Source: Bacteroidales bacterium
GTDB lineage: Bacteria; Bacteroidota; Bacteroidia; Bacteroidales; F082
Reading direction: 5' to 3'
Length of the DNA: 64,000 bases
NCBI GenBank assembly: GCA_017537965.1
Contig: JAFYJV010000011.1
Coordinates: forward strand, 62,001-126,000
Of this stretch, positions 16,427-27,500 are shown piece by piece (position 1 is the first letter of the stretch; every line of letters begins with the position of its first letter). The position numbers were made by a program, and so were the translations under genes. Under the pieces are notes generated by a model. The model saw nothing but the letters and a program-made list of their open reading frames with translations, was not told the origin of the DNA and did not search any database.

Positions 16427-18373
16427 TCATCTGATGCTTTGTTCTTCTTTTACTTTCTCGTTGATCATCTTGGCAAAGGCTTCGAGACCCATCGAACCCA
16501 GATCCACTTGGCCGTGGGCTCTCACCGAAACGGATTGTTCGTTTTCTTCCTTCTCGCCTACGATGACCATGTATGGATATTTCTTCATTTCGGCATCGCG
16601 AATCTTACGACCGATCTTCTCGTTGCGTTCGTCAATGAGCGGGCGAATATCGGATTTTTTCAGATACGTTTGCACTTTTTGGGCATAATCCATGTATTTT
16701 TCGCTCACGGGCAGGATAATCACCTGGTCTGGAGCCAGCCAAAGCGGGAATTCACCGGCGCAGTGCTCAAGCAGCACGGCAACAAAACGTTCCATGGAGC
16801 CGAATGGTGCTCTATGCACCATCACAGGACGATGTTTCTCGTTGTCAGCGCCGATGTAGCTGAGGTCGAAACGCTCAGGCAGGTTGTAGTCCACCTGAAT
16901 GGTTCCCAGCTGCCACTTGCGGCCCAAGGCGTCCTTCACCATGAAGTCGAGCTTCGGACCGTAGAAAGCGGCCTCGCCATATTCCACATGAGCAGGCAGA
17001 CCCTTCTCGGCACAAGCCTCTTGGATGGCGGCTTCTGCCTTGGCCCAGTTTTCGTCGGTGCCCACATATTTCTCATGGTCGTTGGGGTCGCGCAACGAAA
17101 TCTGTGCCTCGAAGTTGTCGAAACTCAATGCCTTGAAGATGATTTCGATGATTTCCATCACGCGGATGAACTCTTCCTTCACCTGGTCGGGACGGCAGAA
17201 GATATGTGCGTCGTCTTGGGTGAATGAACGCACACGGGTCAAGCCGTGGAGTTCGCCACTCTGTTCGTAGCGATACACGGTGCCGAACTCAGCGCAGCGG
17301 AATGGAAGGTCCTTGTATGAACGCGGCTTGTTCTTGAAGATCATGCAGTGGTGAGGGCAGTTCATGGGCTTCAGCAGGTACTCCTCGCCTTCTTCCGGCG
17401 TGGTGATCGGGCGGAAGCTGTCTTCGCCGTAATGATCCCAGTGACCAGAGGTGACATACAGCTGCTTGCCACCGATATGCGGAGTGATCACTTGTTCGTA
17501 ACCGTATTCCTTTTGGATCTTGGTCAGGTAGTCCTGCAGGCGAAGACGGAGCTCGGTGCCTTTGGGAAGCCAGATCGGGAGGCCCTTGCCCACCATGTCG
17601 CTGAACATGAACAGTTCCAGTTCGCGACCGAGCTTGCGATGGTCGCGCTTCTTTGCCTCTTCCAACAACACGAGGTACTCGTCGAGTTCCTTCTGTTTCG
17701 GGAAGGTGATGCCATACACACGGGTGAGCTGCTTACGCTTCTCGTCGCCACGCCAGTAAGCGCCAGCCAACGAAGTCAGTTTCACAGCCTTGATGAAACT
17801 GGTGTTCGGGATATGGGGACCACGGCAGAGATCCGTGAAGTTGCCATTCTTGTAGTAAGTGATGGTGCCGTCCTCAAGATCGTTGATCAACTCAACCTTG
17901 TAGGGATCGCCCTTCTCGGTGAAATACTTCAGGGCATCGGCCTTACTCACCTCGACACGCTCGAAAGTCTGCTTCTCGCGAGCCAACTCAAGCATCTTCT
18001 TCTCGATGTTGGCAAGGTCAGCCTCGGTCAAGGTGATGTCGCCAGTGTCGATGTCATAATAAAAGCCGTTATCGACTGAAGGACCGATGCCGAACTTCAC
18101 GCCAGGATACAAGGCCTCAATGGCGGCGGCCATCAAGTGGGCCGACGAGTGCCACATGGCGGCTTTGCCCTCGGGGTCGTTCCAGGTGAAGAGCTGAATG
18201 GTAGCGTCCTCGTTGATAGGGCGCATGGCATCCCATTTCATTCCGTTGACATTGGCGGCGAGCACGTTGCGGGCCAGCCCTTCGCTCAAACTCTGGGCGA
18301 TATCGAGCGGAGTCACTCCTGATTCGTATTGTCTGACACTGTTGTCAGGGAAGGTTATGTTGATCATAGACAT
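16427..18373 (-). CDS. thrS: threonine-tRNA ligase
   Basis: Class II synthetase that charges tRNA-Thr. Domain order: TGS domain ([17 protein letters not shown]...), editing domain with [10 protein letters not shown], then the catalytic core with zinc-site cysteine in [10 protein letters not shown], motif 2 around [12 protein letters not shown] and motif 3 in [11 protein letters not shown], and the anticodon-binding domain. Length is about 648 and normal. The frame is open to 18397, but the promoter box at 18395-18402 overlaps that upstream start. The ATG at 18373 or 18367 is therefore used. First gene of the thrS-infC-rpmI-rplT operon. Confidence 0.97.
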   Translation of the reverse strand: MSMINITFPDNSVRQYESGVTPLDIAQSLSEGLARNVLAANVNGMKWDAMRPINEDATIQLFTWNDPEGKAAMWHSSAHLMAAAIEALYPGVKFGIGPSVDNGFYYDIDTGDITLTEADLANIEKKMLELAREKQTFERVEVSKADALKYFTEKGDPYKVELINDLEDGTITYYKNGNFTDLCRGPHIPNTSFIKAVKLTSLAGAYWRGDEKRKQLTRVYGITFPKQKELDEYLVLLEEAKKRDHRKLGRELELFMFSDMVGKGLPIWLPKGTELRLRLQDYLTKIQKEYGYEQVITPHIGGKQLYVTSGHWDHYGEDSFRPITTPEEGEEYLLKPMNCPHHCMIFKNKPRSYKDLPFRCAEFGTVYRYEQSGELHGLTRVRSFTQDDAHIFCRPDQVKEEFIRVMEIIEIIFKALSFDNFEAQISLRDPNDHEKYVGTDENWAKAEAAIQEACAEKGLPAHVEYGEAAFYGPKLDFMVKDALGRKWQLGTIQVDYNLPERFDLSYIGADNEKHRPVMVHRAPFGSMERFVAVLLEHCAGEFPLWLAPDQVIILPVSEKYMDYAQKVQTYLKKSDIRPLIDERNEKIGRKIRDAEMKKYPYMVIVGEKEENEQSVSVRAHGQVDLGSMGLEAFAKMINEKVKEEQSIR

Positions 18374-18394
18374 GGTCTTTTTTGAAAACGGCTG

Positions 18395-18402
18395 CAAAGG
18401 TA
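18395..18402 (-). promoter_or_regulatory. thrS operon promoter, -7 box
   Basis: TACCTTTG followed by GC on the minus strand, about 21 nt before the ATG at 18373. It shares the spacer between thrS and the divergent protease gene. Confidence 0.6.
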
Positions 18403-18520
18403 CAAAAATTTCTTTTACAAATTGCCTACTTGTTTATTATTTTTCTTTTTAGGAGTGTTTTGTGCCAGTTGTTGTTTTTCCATGTCTTCATAAAACCCCA
18501 CTAACTATGAATTATTTTGT

Positions 18521-18528
18521 TATTTTTG
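18521..18528 (+). promoter_or_regulatory. promoter of the first C10 protease gene, -7 box
   Basis: TATTTTTG followed by CC, 19 nt before the ATG at 18548. Confidence 0.55.
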
Positions 18529-18547
18529 CCAAAAATTTTCCATTGCA

Positions 18548-21157
18548 ATGAAAAAGATAATCACCATCATATTGCTGGTTTTTACCGTTTTAGCTCAAAC
18601 AATCGCACAAGTTGCCGAGAGAGTCAGCCAAGAAAGGGCATTCCAAACCGCACAGTCTTTTGCCAATGCCAAACTCGATGCCAAAGGCGAGACGCTCACT
18701 TTGGTCAAGGCCGACAACATCTATGTCTTTGACATTGGCAACCGCGGCTTTGTCATGGTCTCGGGAAGCACCATTCTTCCTCCAATTTTGGGTTATTCGC
18801 TCAACGAGACCTTCCCATCACTCAATGAAGCTCCCGATAACTTCATCTCGTGGATTGCACATTATGGCGAGATGATTGACTTTGCCTTTGAGAACGGCAT
18901 CCTCCCTGAAAAGAAGATCCTTCAGCAATGGGATGACGCCCAAAAAGGTCAATTCCCTACAAGGAACACCACTACGGTGGATCCACTGATTCAGACCAAC
19001 TGGAATCAAGATTATCCATATAACTATTATGCACCCGCAACGTCAGGTGGGTGGTGGGAAGGTCCAGGTGGCCACTGCTATGCCGGTTGCGTGGCTTGCG
19101 CCATGGCCCAAATCATGAAATTCTGGAACCATCCCACCATAGGCAATGGATCGCATAGTTATGTTCATGGAACCTACGGCGAACAGAGCGCCAACTTCGG
19201 TGAGACGACCTACAACTGGGCTATCATGCCCAACGAACTTGGCTATCAAGCAGATAACGCTGCCAGGGCCGTGGCGTTGTTGATGTATCACTGCGGCGTG
19301 AGTGTCAACATGAACTTCGGTCCCGATGGTAGTGGTGCTTATTCGAAAGACGTAGAGACGGCTCTCCGCTCCTATTTCGGCTACTGCGGAGCCAAATATT
19401 GCGAAAAAAAGCAATACGACCACGAGGTCTGGGTTTCCATGCTGAAATCAGAGCTCGACCTCTCCCACCCGATTTACTATTCCGGCAACAGCGAAAGTGT
19501 CGGTCATGCCATTGTTTGCGACGGTTATGACGAAAACGACTTTTTCCACTTCAACTTGGGATGGAGCGGTTCGGGCAATGACTATTATTCGCTTTACGAT
19601 GTTGCAGGCTATAACAACAATCAGGCGGCGGTGATGAACATCGTTCCTATAGACATCCGTCCCAACGACAACGGCATCATCTATATCAGTGCCGATGGCG
19701 ATGGCAATGGTTCTTCTTGGGAACACGCCACTTCCCATCTGGAGTATGCGACCTACCTTTCAAGCGGAAACAACATACGTCTTTGGGTCAAGAAAGGCAC
19801 ATATTACGGTGACAATTCGGATCCTGAAAACGCATTTTATATCCATGGGAAAAACAAGATCTACGGTAGTTTCAACGGGGATGAGCCCGAAGATTTTGAC
19901 CTTAGCCAGAGGGATTTTGTCAACAACGCAACCATTCTCGATGGACAAGGGATCAAGCGTGTGCTGAATCAGGATGATGTATTGACAAGTGGGAATAACG
20001 CTTTATGGGATGGCTTCACCATTCAAAATGGTCATGCAGGAACAGGTGGAGGCGTCTATATCAATGGCTTTGTCACTTTAAAGAACTGCACGATTCGTGA
20101 CAATGTCGCTAATGCGATTGGCGGAGGCGTTTATATCAACTCATCCGATGCAGCCAACCAGGTGGTATTTGAGCAATGCAAGTTCATCGGCAACAGCGCT
20201 TCGATCGGTGGCGGGATTTGCGACCGAAACGGCTGCGTTTTTACCAACTGTTTCATCAGTAACAATATTGCCACTACCAAAGGAGGCGGTATCTACATAT
20301 ACAACAATGCGGAGCCGGACATTAAAGGATGTGTCATCAGCAACAACAGCGCTGCTCAGGGTGGAGGCCTATACGTCCGAGGCAAATGTAGGATGTTCAA
20401 CTGCGATATTGTTATGAATGAAGCTACTGAGACATACGGTGGCTGTTTCAATGAAAACAACCGCAGCAGTTACCAGAGTTGCATCCTTTGGGGTAATCTT
20501 GCACAAGGTGTTCCGAACCAGAACACAGGCTCGTGTTCATTTGAATATTGTGCTGTCCAAGGTGGCATTCCCGGTGAAGGCAACATAGACCTTCCAGCTG
20601 AAAATGACGGCGAAGAACCCGGCGTTTTTATCCGTTTCAAGCAACCCGCACAAGGTGTGGGCTCCTCCTTTACCGAAGCTGATTGGGACATCCGTTCCAG
20701 AAGTATCTGTCTCAATAGCGGCATGCCTGGCAATGCCAATTATTCTACTGATTTGGCCGGACACCAACGTTTACAGCATGGAAGGATTGACATTGGCGCA
20801 TACGAAAGGAATGCCTCTCTTACGCTTATCGATGCTTCCATTTGGAGTGGACAGACCTACTGGTTCAATAACTTTCCGCTCCACGAACCGGGTTATTATA
20901 CAACAGTATATCAGACATCTGAATGCGACAGTGTAGTGGGTCTTACACTGGAAGTGCTGTTGGAAATCGGAGAGCAACCAATAGACGATAATCCCGAGGA
21001 TATTCTCTCGATAGATGTCTTATCTCTACATGGCCAGCGTCTAGGCGCATTGCATAGCCAAAATGAGATGGAATCGTTGCATTTGTCGTCAGGGTGCTAT
21101 TTGTTGAGAATCCATACCCGTGAAGGCATCCGTTCCAAGAAGGTGATCCTCCCATAG
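18548..21157 (+). CDS. secreted C10 (streptopain-like) cysteine protease with beta-helix region and T9SS sorting domain
   Basis: Predicted extracellular protease of 869 residues. A signal peptide (about 1-20) is followed by an N-terminal propeptide of the C10 type. The catalytic cysteine lies in YAGCVACAMAQIMKFW (Cys181) and the histidine in GHAIVCDGY (about His320), followed by FHFNLGWSGSGNDYYS. From about 380 to 720 there is a right-handed beta-helix-like region with repeated GGGVYI/NCTIRDN motifs. The last 60 or so residues resemble a T9SS type A sorting domain (LSLHGQRLG, CYLLRIHTREG, KKVILP), although the usual YPNP start is missing. It stands alone and is convergent with a second C10 protease. 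The beta-helix fused to a protease may bind a glycan or matrix; that is inference. Confidence 0.85.
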   Translation: MKKIITIILLVFTVLAQTIAQVAERVSQERAFQTAQSFANAKLDAKGETLTLVKADNIYVFDIGNRGFVMVSGSTILPPILGYSLNETFPSLNEAPDNFISWIAHYGEMIDFAFENGILPEKKILQQWDDAQKGQFPTRNTTTVDPLIQTNWNQDYPYNYYAPATSGGWWEGPGGHCYAGCVACAMAQIMKFWNHPTIGNGSHSYVHGTYGEQSANFGETTYNWAIMPNELGYQADNAARAVALLMYHCGVSVNMNFGPDGSGAYSKDVETALRSYFGYCGAKYCEKKQYDHEVWVSMLKSELDLSHPIYYSGNSESVGHAIVCDGYDENDFFHFNLGWSGSGNDYYSLYDVAGYNNNQAAVMNIVPIDIRPNDNGIIYISADGDGNGSSWEHATSHLEYATYLSSGNNIRLWVKKGTYYGDNSDPENAFYIHGKNKIYGSFNGDEPEDFDLSQRDFVNNATILDGQGIKRVLNQDDVLTSGNNALWDGFTIQNGHAGTGGGVYINGFVTLKNCTIRDNVANAIGGGVYINSSDAANQVVFEQCKFIGNSASIGGGICDRNGCVFTNCFISNNIATTKGGGIYIYNNAEPDIKGCVISNNSAAQGGGLYVRGKCRMFNCDIVMNEATETYGGCFNENNRSSYQSCILWGNLAQGVPNQNTGSCSFEYCAVQGGIPGEGNIDLPAENDGEEPGVFIRFKQPAQGVGSSFTEADWDIRSRSICLNSGMPGNANYSTDLAGHQRLQHGRIDIGAYERNASLTLIDASIWSGQTYWFNNFPLHEPGYYTTVYQTSECDSVVGLTLEVLLEIGEQPIDDNPEDILSIDVLSLHGQRLGALHSQNEMESLHLSSGCYLLRIHTREGIRSKKVILP

Positions 21158-21174
21158 CCCAAGCCACGGGAGGA
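21147..21174. terminator. inverted repeat between the two C10 protease genes
   Basis: TCCTCCC (21147-21153) and GGGAGGA (21168-21174) with a 14-nt loop, spanning the stop codon of the plus-strand gene. There is no T-run, so a terminator role is only possible. Confidence 0.35.
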
Positions 21175-21178
21175 GCCA

Positions 21179-23953
21179 TTACATCTTTACAATCTTCATG
21201 ACCGCGTCACCAGTTTCAGCGGTGACATGAAGGAAATAGGCGCCTTGTCTCAAAGTGCTTATGTCCAGAGTGATACTATCGTCGCTTACCTCTTGAGTCA
21301 ACACCATTTGGCCAAGCATGTTGAGAACAGCAATTTGTCTCATTCCTCGAACGGTCACTTGAATCTTTCCATCGGTGGGATTGGGATACACTGACATTTG
21401 TTCGAAATCGGTCTCTGACACTGTCATGGTTGCCCAGTCAACGTAGATCTCATTGGAGGGATTGGAGATGAGTTGGGGTGTCCTGCCAACAACAGAGTAG
21501 CAATAGGATTGGCCGTATTCAGCAGAGGCGTCGAGATAGTTGCTTTCAGTGATGCCTTCAGCGATGAGCTCGCCGTTACGGTACACTGAATAGCTGTCAG
21601 CAAGCATGGCAGTCTGCCAAGAGAGCTTGACCCCCTCTTCCATGACATCAGCTTCAAGATGTGCTGGAATGATGGTTTTGTTTACCTCCACGAAGTTCAG
21701 TGACGGGTCGGATTGGGACGAAGCAAATGACGAAGTGCCATGTGTTTGTGCGTAATAAGCTAATACAGCAAATTCATACGTCTCACAAGAAACTCCGTTC
21801 AATTTGATCTCGACACTGGTTTGTGAAGTGGACTTGATATGGAAGAAATCCTCGTCCTTTGTACGACGGTAAACCTTATAACCGGAAACATTGGAGTTGA
21901 TGGGGGCGTTCCAACTCAAACGAATTTTGTCATCCGAAAGTATTGTGTACCGTAGATCGAAGGGACTGGGGTAATCTGAAGCGGGTTGCACGTTGCAACT
22001 GTTTGACGGATCCGATTCCACCATGCCGTTGAAAGCGGTGACATGGTAGGAATGGAAGTTGTTGTCAAGGGCAGCGTCTATATATGAGGCAGTCTCCGAC
22101 AAATCATATAGCCTTCCGTCGCGATAAATAAAGAAGACAAAGTCGTCAGTTGGTTCCATTTGCCACTGGAGCAGTACGTCATTTTCTCTGACGTCAGCGG
22201 TGAGATGTGAAGGCACAGCGATTCGGTCGCCATTTTGACATGCGTTGGTGGCACGATAGAACACGCCGTTTCTCATGATTGAAGTGGAACCATCGAAAGA
22301 AGTCCTGGTGGTTCCGTCTACGTCCTTGATCTCAAAATGAATCTGGTCCACGGATAATTCGGAGGATTTCCAAGATATCGATACGACACTCAATGGCATC
22401 GTAACAGTCTGTGTCTGATTGGTGTTGGACAAGGATAAACGGGCTATCTCCTCTCCCATCCCGTCGGTAAAGACGAGGGAATTGCCTTTCCATCCCTGGT
22501 TGTTTGACGAACTCATCTCAACTGTCCATGTACAGGAAGGACCCAGGATCACCTTATCTTCTGATGCAGCAAATCCCTTTGCGGTATTTGAGACGGCATA
22601 AACCGAGTAAGATACCATCGTGGGAAGATAATGGTCGGTGAAGCTCATGGCTTGTCCTGGAGCTGGATTGTTAAAGACATGAATGGGTTTCTCATTACGG
22701 CACACCACAACTTGATCGATGGTTCCCAAAGGCTCGTTGTGAATATTGTTCACAGGATTTGTCCAGGAAAGGACCGCGGAAAACTCCGTGTCGCCTAACG
22801 ATTCCACGGTAAGGTTTTCAGGAGCCAATGGCATGGAAGTATAGACTGCAGATGGAACAAAGTTTTTGATAGTACCTGCCCAATTGGCGTAGTCGATCTC
22901 ATCAATGACAAACCAGCCATCACTGCTGCCTCCCCATCCCCAATTGAAGTGGAAAAGGTCGTTGTCATCGTACCCGTCGCATACAAAGGCATGTCCTCCG
23001 CTGTTGCTGTATCCTGAATAATACACGGGCCAACCCAAGTCGAATTGTTGCTTAAGCATGGTTTTCCAATTTCCGAGCGAATAGTATTCGCGGTATTCCA
23101 GTTCCGCCATATTGCTGTATGAGAAATACTGTTGGATGACACCAGGAACGTCCTGCGAATAGGCACCGCTGCCGTTGGGAGAAAACTGCATGTTGACTGC
23201 CACGCCACAATGATACATGAGCAGCGCAACGGCTTCGATCTCCTCTGCTGGAGAGTCTGAAAAGAGTTTCAAAGGCATGTGTTCCCAGTCGTAGGTGGTT
23301 GCACCAAAATTGGCTGAGAGCACACCATAGGAGCTGTAATAGGAATGGCTTCCTGTTCCTTGGAGGGGATGTTCCCAATAGCGCATCACCTGTGACATGG
23401 CTGTGGCAACACAACCTGCATAGCAACGGCCTCCAGGACCCGATCCTGCCTCAGGGGAATATAGGTTGTATGGCGAGTTTTGATTCCACTTGGTCTTGCA
23501 AAGATAAGTCGCCCCTTTCCCACCATTTCGTGAAATGGTTTTCCCTTTGGTTAGCAGCGACTGCCATTCATTTTCGGCATCATCGTAATAAACTGCATGT
23601 GGACTCGTACGCGCTTCCATGATCTTCTCAAGATAGAAATCCAGTTCAGGAGAGCGGTTCTCTGTTTCAAAAACACCTTCCTGGGAATATCCTGTGATAG
23701 GCCTAAAGCGGTCATCTGCAGAGACGATGACGAAGCCGGTCTCACCGACATTGAAGACATAAAAACAAGTTTCACCCCGATTTGTCTGTCCAGAATAGAC
23801 CCATTCCAAGTTATTTGAGGATCGTGCTGGATCAAACGTGGCGGCTACAAAACGCTGTCCGACGAGTCGGGCCGTTTCCATGTTGACGGGTCCGGCAAAG
23901 GCCACTGTTATGCCAATCATGAGTGTTATTGCGAGAGAAAGTAGTTTTTTCAT
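21179..23953 (-). CDS. secreted C10 (streptopain-like) cysteine protease with Fn3-like repeats and T9SS sorting domain
   Basis: 924-residue predicted exported protease. Signal peptide ending near AFA (about 20), propeptide with FVIVSADDRFRPITGYS, catalytic cysteine in YAGCVATAMSQVMRYW (Cys181) and histidine in GGHAFVCDGYDDND (His321), then FHFNWGWGGSSDGWF. The middle and C-terminal parts hold several fibronectin type III-like beta-sandwich segments (for example PENLTVESLGDTEFSAVLSW and PSPFDLRYTILSDDKIRLSW). The end is a good T9SS type A sorting domain (SVYPNPTDGKIQV ... QGAYFLHV ... VMKIVKM). It faces the other C10 gene tail to tail with a 21-nt gap. No promoter box is obvious; a terminator separates it from the upstream lipoprotein gene. 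Confidence 0.9.
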   Translation of the reverse strand: MKKLLSLAITLMIGITVAFAGPVNMETARLVGQRFVAATFDPARSSNNLEWVYSGQTNRGETCFYVFNVGETGFVIVSADDRFRPITGYSQEGVFETENRSPELDFYLEKIMEARTSPHAVYYDDAENEWQSLLTKGKTISRNGGKGATYLCKTKWNQNSPYNLYSPEAGSGPGGRCYAGCVATAMSQVMRYWEHPLQGTGSHSYYSSYGVLSANFGATTYDWEHMPLKLFSDSPAEEIEAVALLMYHCGVAVNMQFSPNGSGAYSQDVPGVIQQYFSYSNMAELEYREYYSLGNWKTMLKQQFDLGWPVYYSGYSNSGGHAFVCDGYDDNDLFHFNWGWGGSSDGWFVIDEIDYANWAGTIKNFVPSAVYTSMPLAPENLTVESLGDTEFSAVLSWTNPVNNIHNEPLGTIDQVVVCRNEKPIHVFNNPAPGQAMSFTDHYLPTMVSYSVYAVSNTAKGFAASEDKVILGPSCTWTVEMSSSNNQGWKGNSLVFTDGMGEEIARLSLSNTNQTQTVTMPLSVVSISWKSSELSVDQIHFEIKDVDGTTRTSFDGSTSIMRNGVFYRATNACQNGDRIAVPSHLTADVRENDVLLQWQMEPTDDFVFFIYRDGRLYDLSETASYIDAALDNNFHSYHVTAFNGMVESDPSNSCNVQPASDYPSPFDLRYTILSDDKIRLSWNAPINSNVSGYKVYRRTKDEDFFHIKSTSQTSVEIKLNGVSCETYEFAVLAYYAQTHGTSSFASSQSDPSLNFVEVNKTIIPAHLEADVMEEGVKLSWQTAMLADSYSVYRNGELIAEGITESNYLDASAEYGQSYCYSVVGRTPQLISNPSNEIYVDWATMTVSETDFEQMSVYPNPTDGKIQVTVRGMRQIAVLNMLGQMVLTQEVSDDSITLDISTLRQGAYFLHVTAETGDAVMKIVKM

Positions 23954-24001
23954 TGTTGTATGGTAGCGGATTATGGAATAAATAATTGTAAATGCATGAA
24001 G

Positions 24002-24026
24002 AAGGGATGGCGATAGGCCATCCCTT
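24002..24026 (-). terminator. terminator after the small lipoprotein gene
   Basis: 10-bp stem AAGGGATGGC (24002-24011) / GCCATCCCTT (24017-24026) with a 5-nt loop, downstream of the gene ending at 24055 on the minus strand. It is followed by a moderately T-rich stretch. Confidence 0.65.
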
Positions 24027-24054
24027 GATCGTTTGTGTTGAGCAGCTGAAGGGC

Positions 24055-24420
24055 TTATTCAACTTCTTCCACGGGTTCATCGAGAGGAGTGTCCTCGTCG
24101 TCGCCCCAGAAGTCATCATCCTTGCAGTTGAGTTCGGCCTTCTTGTCAGCCATGACTTTTTCCATCGTGTTGGAGAGGTCTTCAAGTTGCTTCTGTTCCT
24201 CTGCGGACATAGCATCAACACCTTCAACACCGAGGATGCCGAGGATGCCGAATGCAGCCATGTCGAGTTCGTCACAAGTCTTGGCTTGTTTGATGGACTC
24301 GGAAACCTTGTCGTAAATCTTCTTTGATTCATTGAAAGCTTTTGAATGACCATTACCACCGCAGGAAGCCATGGCAATCAGGATTGCGCTCATTACGAAA
24401 GCGAATAACGTTTTCTTCAT
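24055..24420 (-). CDS. small lipoprotein, unknown function
   Basis: 121 residues. Lipoprotein signal peptide with lipobox MASC (Cys20), then GGNG and a predicted helical middle (FNESKKIYDKVSESIKQAK, EEQKQLEDLSNTMEKVMADKK) with a short hydrophobic GILGILGVEG patch, and a strongly acidic tail (DDDFWGDDEDTPLDEPVEEVE). Two further cysteines occur (in TCDEL and NCKDD). I do not recognise a family. It precedes the C10 protease on the same strand, but a terminator lies between, so a partner or inhibitor role is only a possibility. It has its own promoter. Confidence 0.75.
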   Translation of the reverse strand: MKKTLFAFVMSAILIAMASCGGNGHSKAFNESKKIYDKVSESIKQAKTCDELDMAAFGILGILGVEGVDAMSAEEQKQLEDLSNTMEKVMADKKAELNCKDDDFWGDDEDTPLDEPVEEVE

Positions 24421-24456
24421 TGTTAATTAGTTTTGATTGATGATGTTTTTACCCAA

Positions 24457-24485
24457 CAAAAATAAACACTTTTCTTGAAATACAA
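24457..24485 (-). promoter_or_regulatory. promoter of the small lipoprotein gene
   Basis: TTG (24483-24485), an 18-nt spacer and TATTTTTG (24457-24464) on the minus strand. Predicted leader about 30-33 nt. Confidence 0.6.
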
Positions 24486-24524
24486 ACAAAAAATATCGTT
24501 TTTTTTTTATATTGATTCTTTTTC

Positions 24525-24532
24525 TATCTTTG
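24525..24532 (+). promoter_or_regulatory. TonB-dependent receptor promoter, -7 box
   Basis: TATCTTTG followed by CGG, 17 nt before the ATG at 24550. Confidence 0.6.
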
Positions 24533-24549
24533 CGGCCTTGAAATGATTT

Positions 24550-27500
24550 ATGCTCATGAAACGTATTACGCTGTTTTTGCTACTATTGCTTCAAACTTTC
24601 GCATTGGTTGGACAGATCACAGATGCTTCCATTAACGGGAAGATCACCGATATTAATAATAAAGTGTTGTCGCAAGCGACTGTCATTGCCACTTATCTTC
24701 CGACAGGTACTCGTTACAATGCCGTGTCGGACAAAGATGGTCACTATCACCTGCAGCAACTCCGTCCAGGCGGTCCTTATTCCATTGAGGTCCGCTCCAT
24801 GGGCTTTCAGGCCAAGACCATTAATGGCATCCAGATTGGATTGGGAGAGCATTATGTGCTCAATGTGACCTTGGAGGTGTCGGACACTCCTCTTATGGAA
24901 GTCACCATCTCCGCCGAGGCATTGTCCGACAAAGGAAGCGGCAACGGCGGCATCACCACTTCGGTGACTTCCGAACAGATAGCCATGTTGCCTACCATCA
25001 GCCGTAGCATGAACGATGTGTTGGCGTTGACTCCACAAGCTGTCACCACATCCGATGGACTTGCCATCGGTGGTGGCAACTATCGCCAGTCGTATGTCAA
25101 CGTGGACGGCGCCTCATTCCATAACTCCTACGGGATAGGAAACAACCTTCCTGCAGGTGGCTCTCCAATAGCCCTTGATGCCTTGGAAGCCATCAACATC
25201 AGCATCGCTCCATACGACGTGCGTCAGAGCGGCTTTACTGGCGGAGTGGTCAACGCCATCACCAAAAGCGGCAGCAACGATCTCCATGTCCACCTATACG
25301 ACTACTTCACGCATGATAAGATGATCGGTACTGAATTTGGCGTGAAAGACATCCACGGACTCTATCCCGAAAGGCTCAAACTCGAAAGGTCGCTCGAAAA
25401 CACTATTGGCGTTTCCGTGGGCGGACCCATTGTCAAGGACAAGCTGTTCTACTTCATCAACATGGAATACCAAAGCGACATCGACAATGGACAGTCGCGT
25501 CTGGCACGTGAACGCGAAGGTGCCGACTGGGGCAACGGAACGCAATACAACCGTCCCACCGTTACCAAGATGGATGAGATACGGAATTATCTGCAAGAGG
25601 CCTACGGCTACGATCCGGGTCCCTATCAGAACTATACCTTCAGCACCCCTGACTACCGTTTTCTGGCCCGTTTGGATTGGAACATCAACAAAGACAACCG
25701 CCTTCAATTCAGGTATTCCACAGTGAGACACCAGTTCTTTTCCACCCCGTCCAACTCCATCACTCCACTTAGCAGCAGCCTGTACAATAAAAACAGCTAT
25801 GGACGCTGCACCGACTATGCCATGTATTTCGAGAGTTCCAACTACATCCAACAGCGGAACTTCAGTTCGGCGGCCGCTGAGTTGAACAGCCGTTTCCTCA
25901 ACGGAAGGCTAAGCAACATGCTTCGTGCGGTCTATTCGTTGCAATATGAACCCCGAAAGATGACTAGGGACGTCTTCCCCACCGTTGATATCCTCGAGCC
26001 GCTGGAGGACGGCACCAAGACTGTCTATACCTCGTTCGGCCCCGATCCATTTACATACGGTACGGGTAGCAAAGTACACACCTTCATTGCCACGGATGAG
26101 TTGAGTTACTACACGGGCATGCACCATCTCATCGGAGGACTGCAGTTTGAGCTCGACAAGACCATCAACGGCTTCATGCAAGGTGGTGCAGGCTATTATG
26201 TTTACAATTCATGGGACGATTTCGTGAGCAATGCCACGCCAGCGGCTTTCACTGTCACTTTTGGCAACAACGATGCCCATGAGCAGGCATTCCCCTCGTT
26301 CAACTATCTCCAGTATTCGCTCTATGCACAAGACAAAATCACGCTTTCCGAGCATTTCGATCTCACTGCCGGACTTCGTCTTGAGTTGCCCTGCTATCCT
26401 TCCATAGCCGACTACAACACCAACCTTGAGTTCGACTCTCTTGCCGCTCTCCCATCCTCTTTCCAAGGGCTCTCAACGGCTGACATGCCTCAATCCAAGC
26501 CGAATCTGTCCCCACGTATGGGGTTCCAATGGGATATCCTCGGTAATGGTAAATTGCGTCTTCAAGGAGGAAGCGGCATCTATACCGGTCGCATTCCTTT
26601 GGTGTGGATCGTTACCGCAGTTTGCAACAGCAACGTTGCCCAATGCCAATACCTCACCTATGGGAAAGATGTCGGGTTCTATCCCACTGTCGACGAGATG
26701 ATAGCTCATAACCCTGATTTTCTCAAGACGGGTGAGCTGCCAGCGCCACAATATGCCACCATCCTTGACAAGTCGTTGAAGATGCCTCAATCATGGAAAT
26801 CATCACTGAGTCTCGATGGTCAACTTCCAGGCGGTGTCAAGGCTTCAATTGAAGGTGTTTTCAGCAAGGATTTGACCAGTGTGACAGTTACACGTCTTGG
26901 TATCAAGCAGGATACCATCATCCAGTTGCCAGGTGAGCTGACTCCACGTGTACATTGGACGGGAGAAGGCATGAAGAACTCCATTGGACTTAGTGTCAAT
27001 CCATTTCTTATCACCAACAGCGAACTCAACGGGTATTACTACTCCCTCACCAGTCAGTTGTCAAAGGCATTCCCGTTTGGTTTGAGTTTGATGGCAGCCT
27101 ATACCTATGCAAAAGGCGTCAACGTCATCGACGGCTTGGGCGATCAGGTGATGACGGCTTACACGAGCAATACCTATGGTGTCAACGGCTCCAATATGGA
27201 AGAACTTGGCTATAGTTCATACGTGGCGCCACATCATCTTTTGCTGAATGCTTCATGGAGCTGGCAAACAGGCAAGCATACCAAAGAAACAATTTCATTG
27301 TATTATACAGGATTCAACCATTGTTATGTCGGCAACTTCAGTTATTCACGTTATAGCTATACCCTGTCAAGCAATGTCAATGGTGACGGTGGAGCTAACA
27401 GCTTGATTTACATCCCCACAGAGAAGCAGCTGTTGCAAACCTTGAAGGATCAATACGTCAGTGCTGAGAACGCCGCCGCCTTCAATGATTTCATCAATGC

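Noticed and set aside
18374-18397. Upstream in-frame start of thrS
   Set aside because: It overlaps the TAnnTTTG box, so it would lie ahead of the transcription start.
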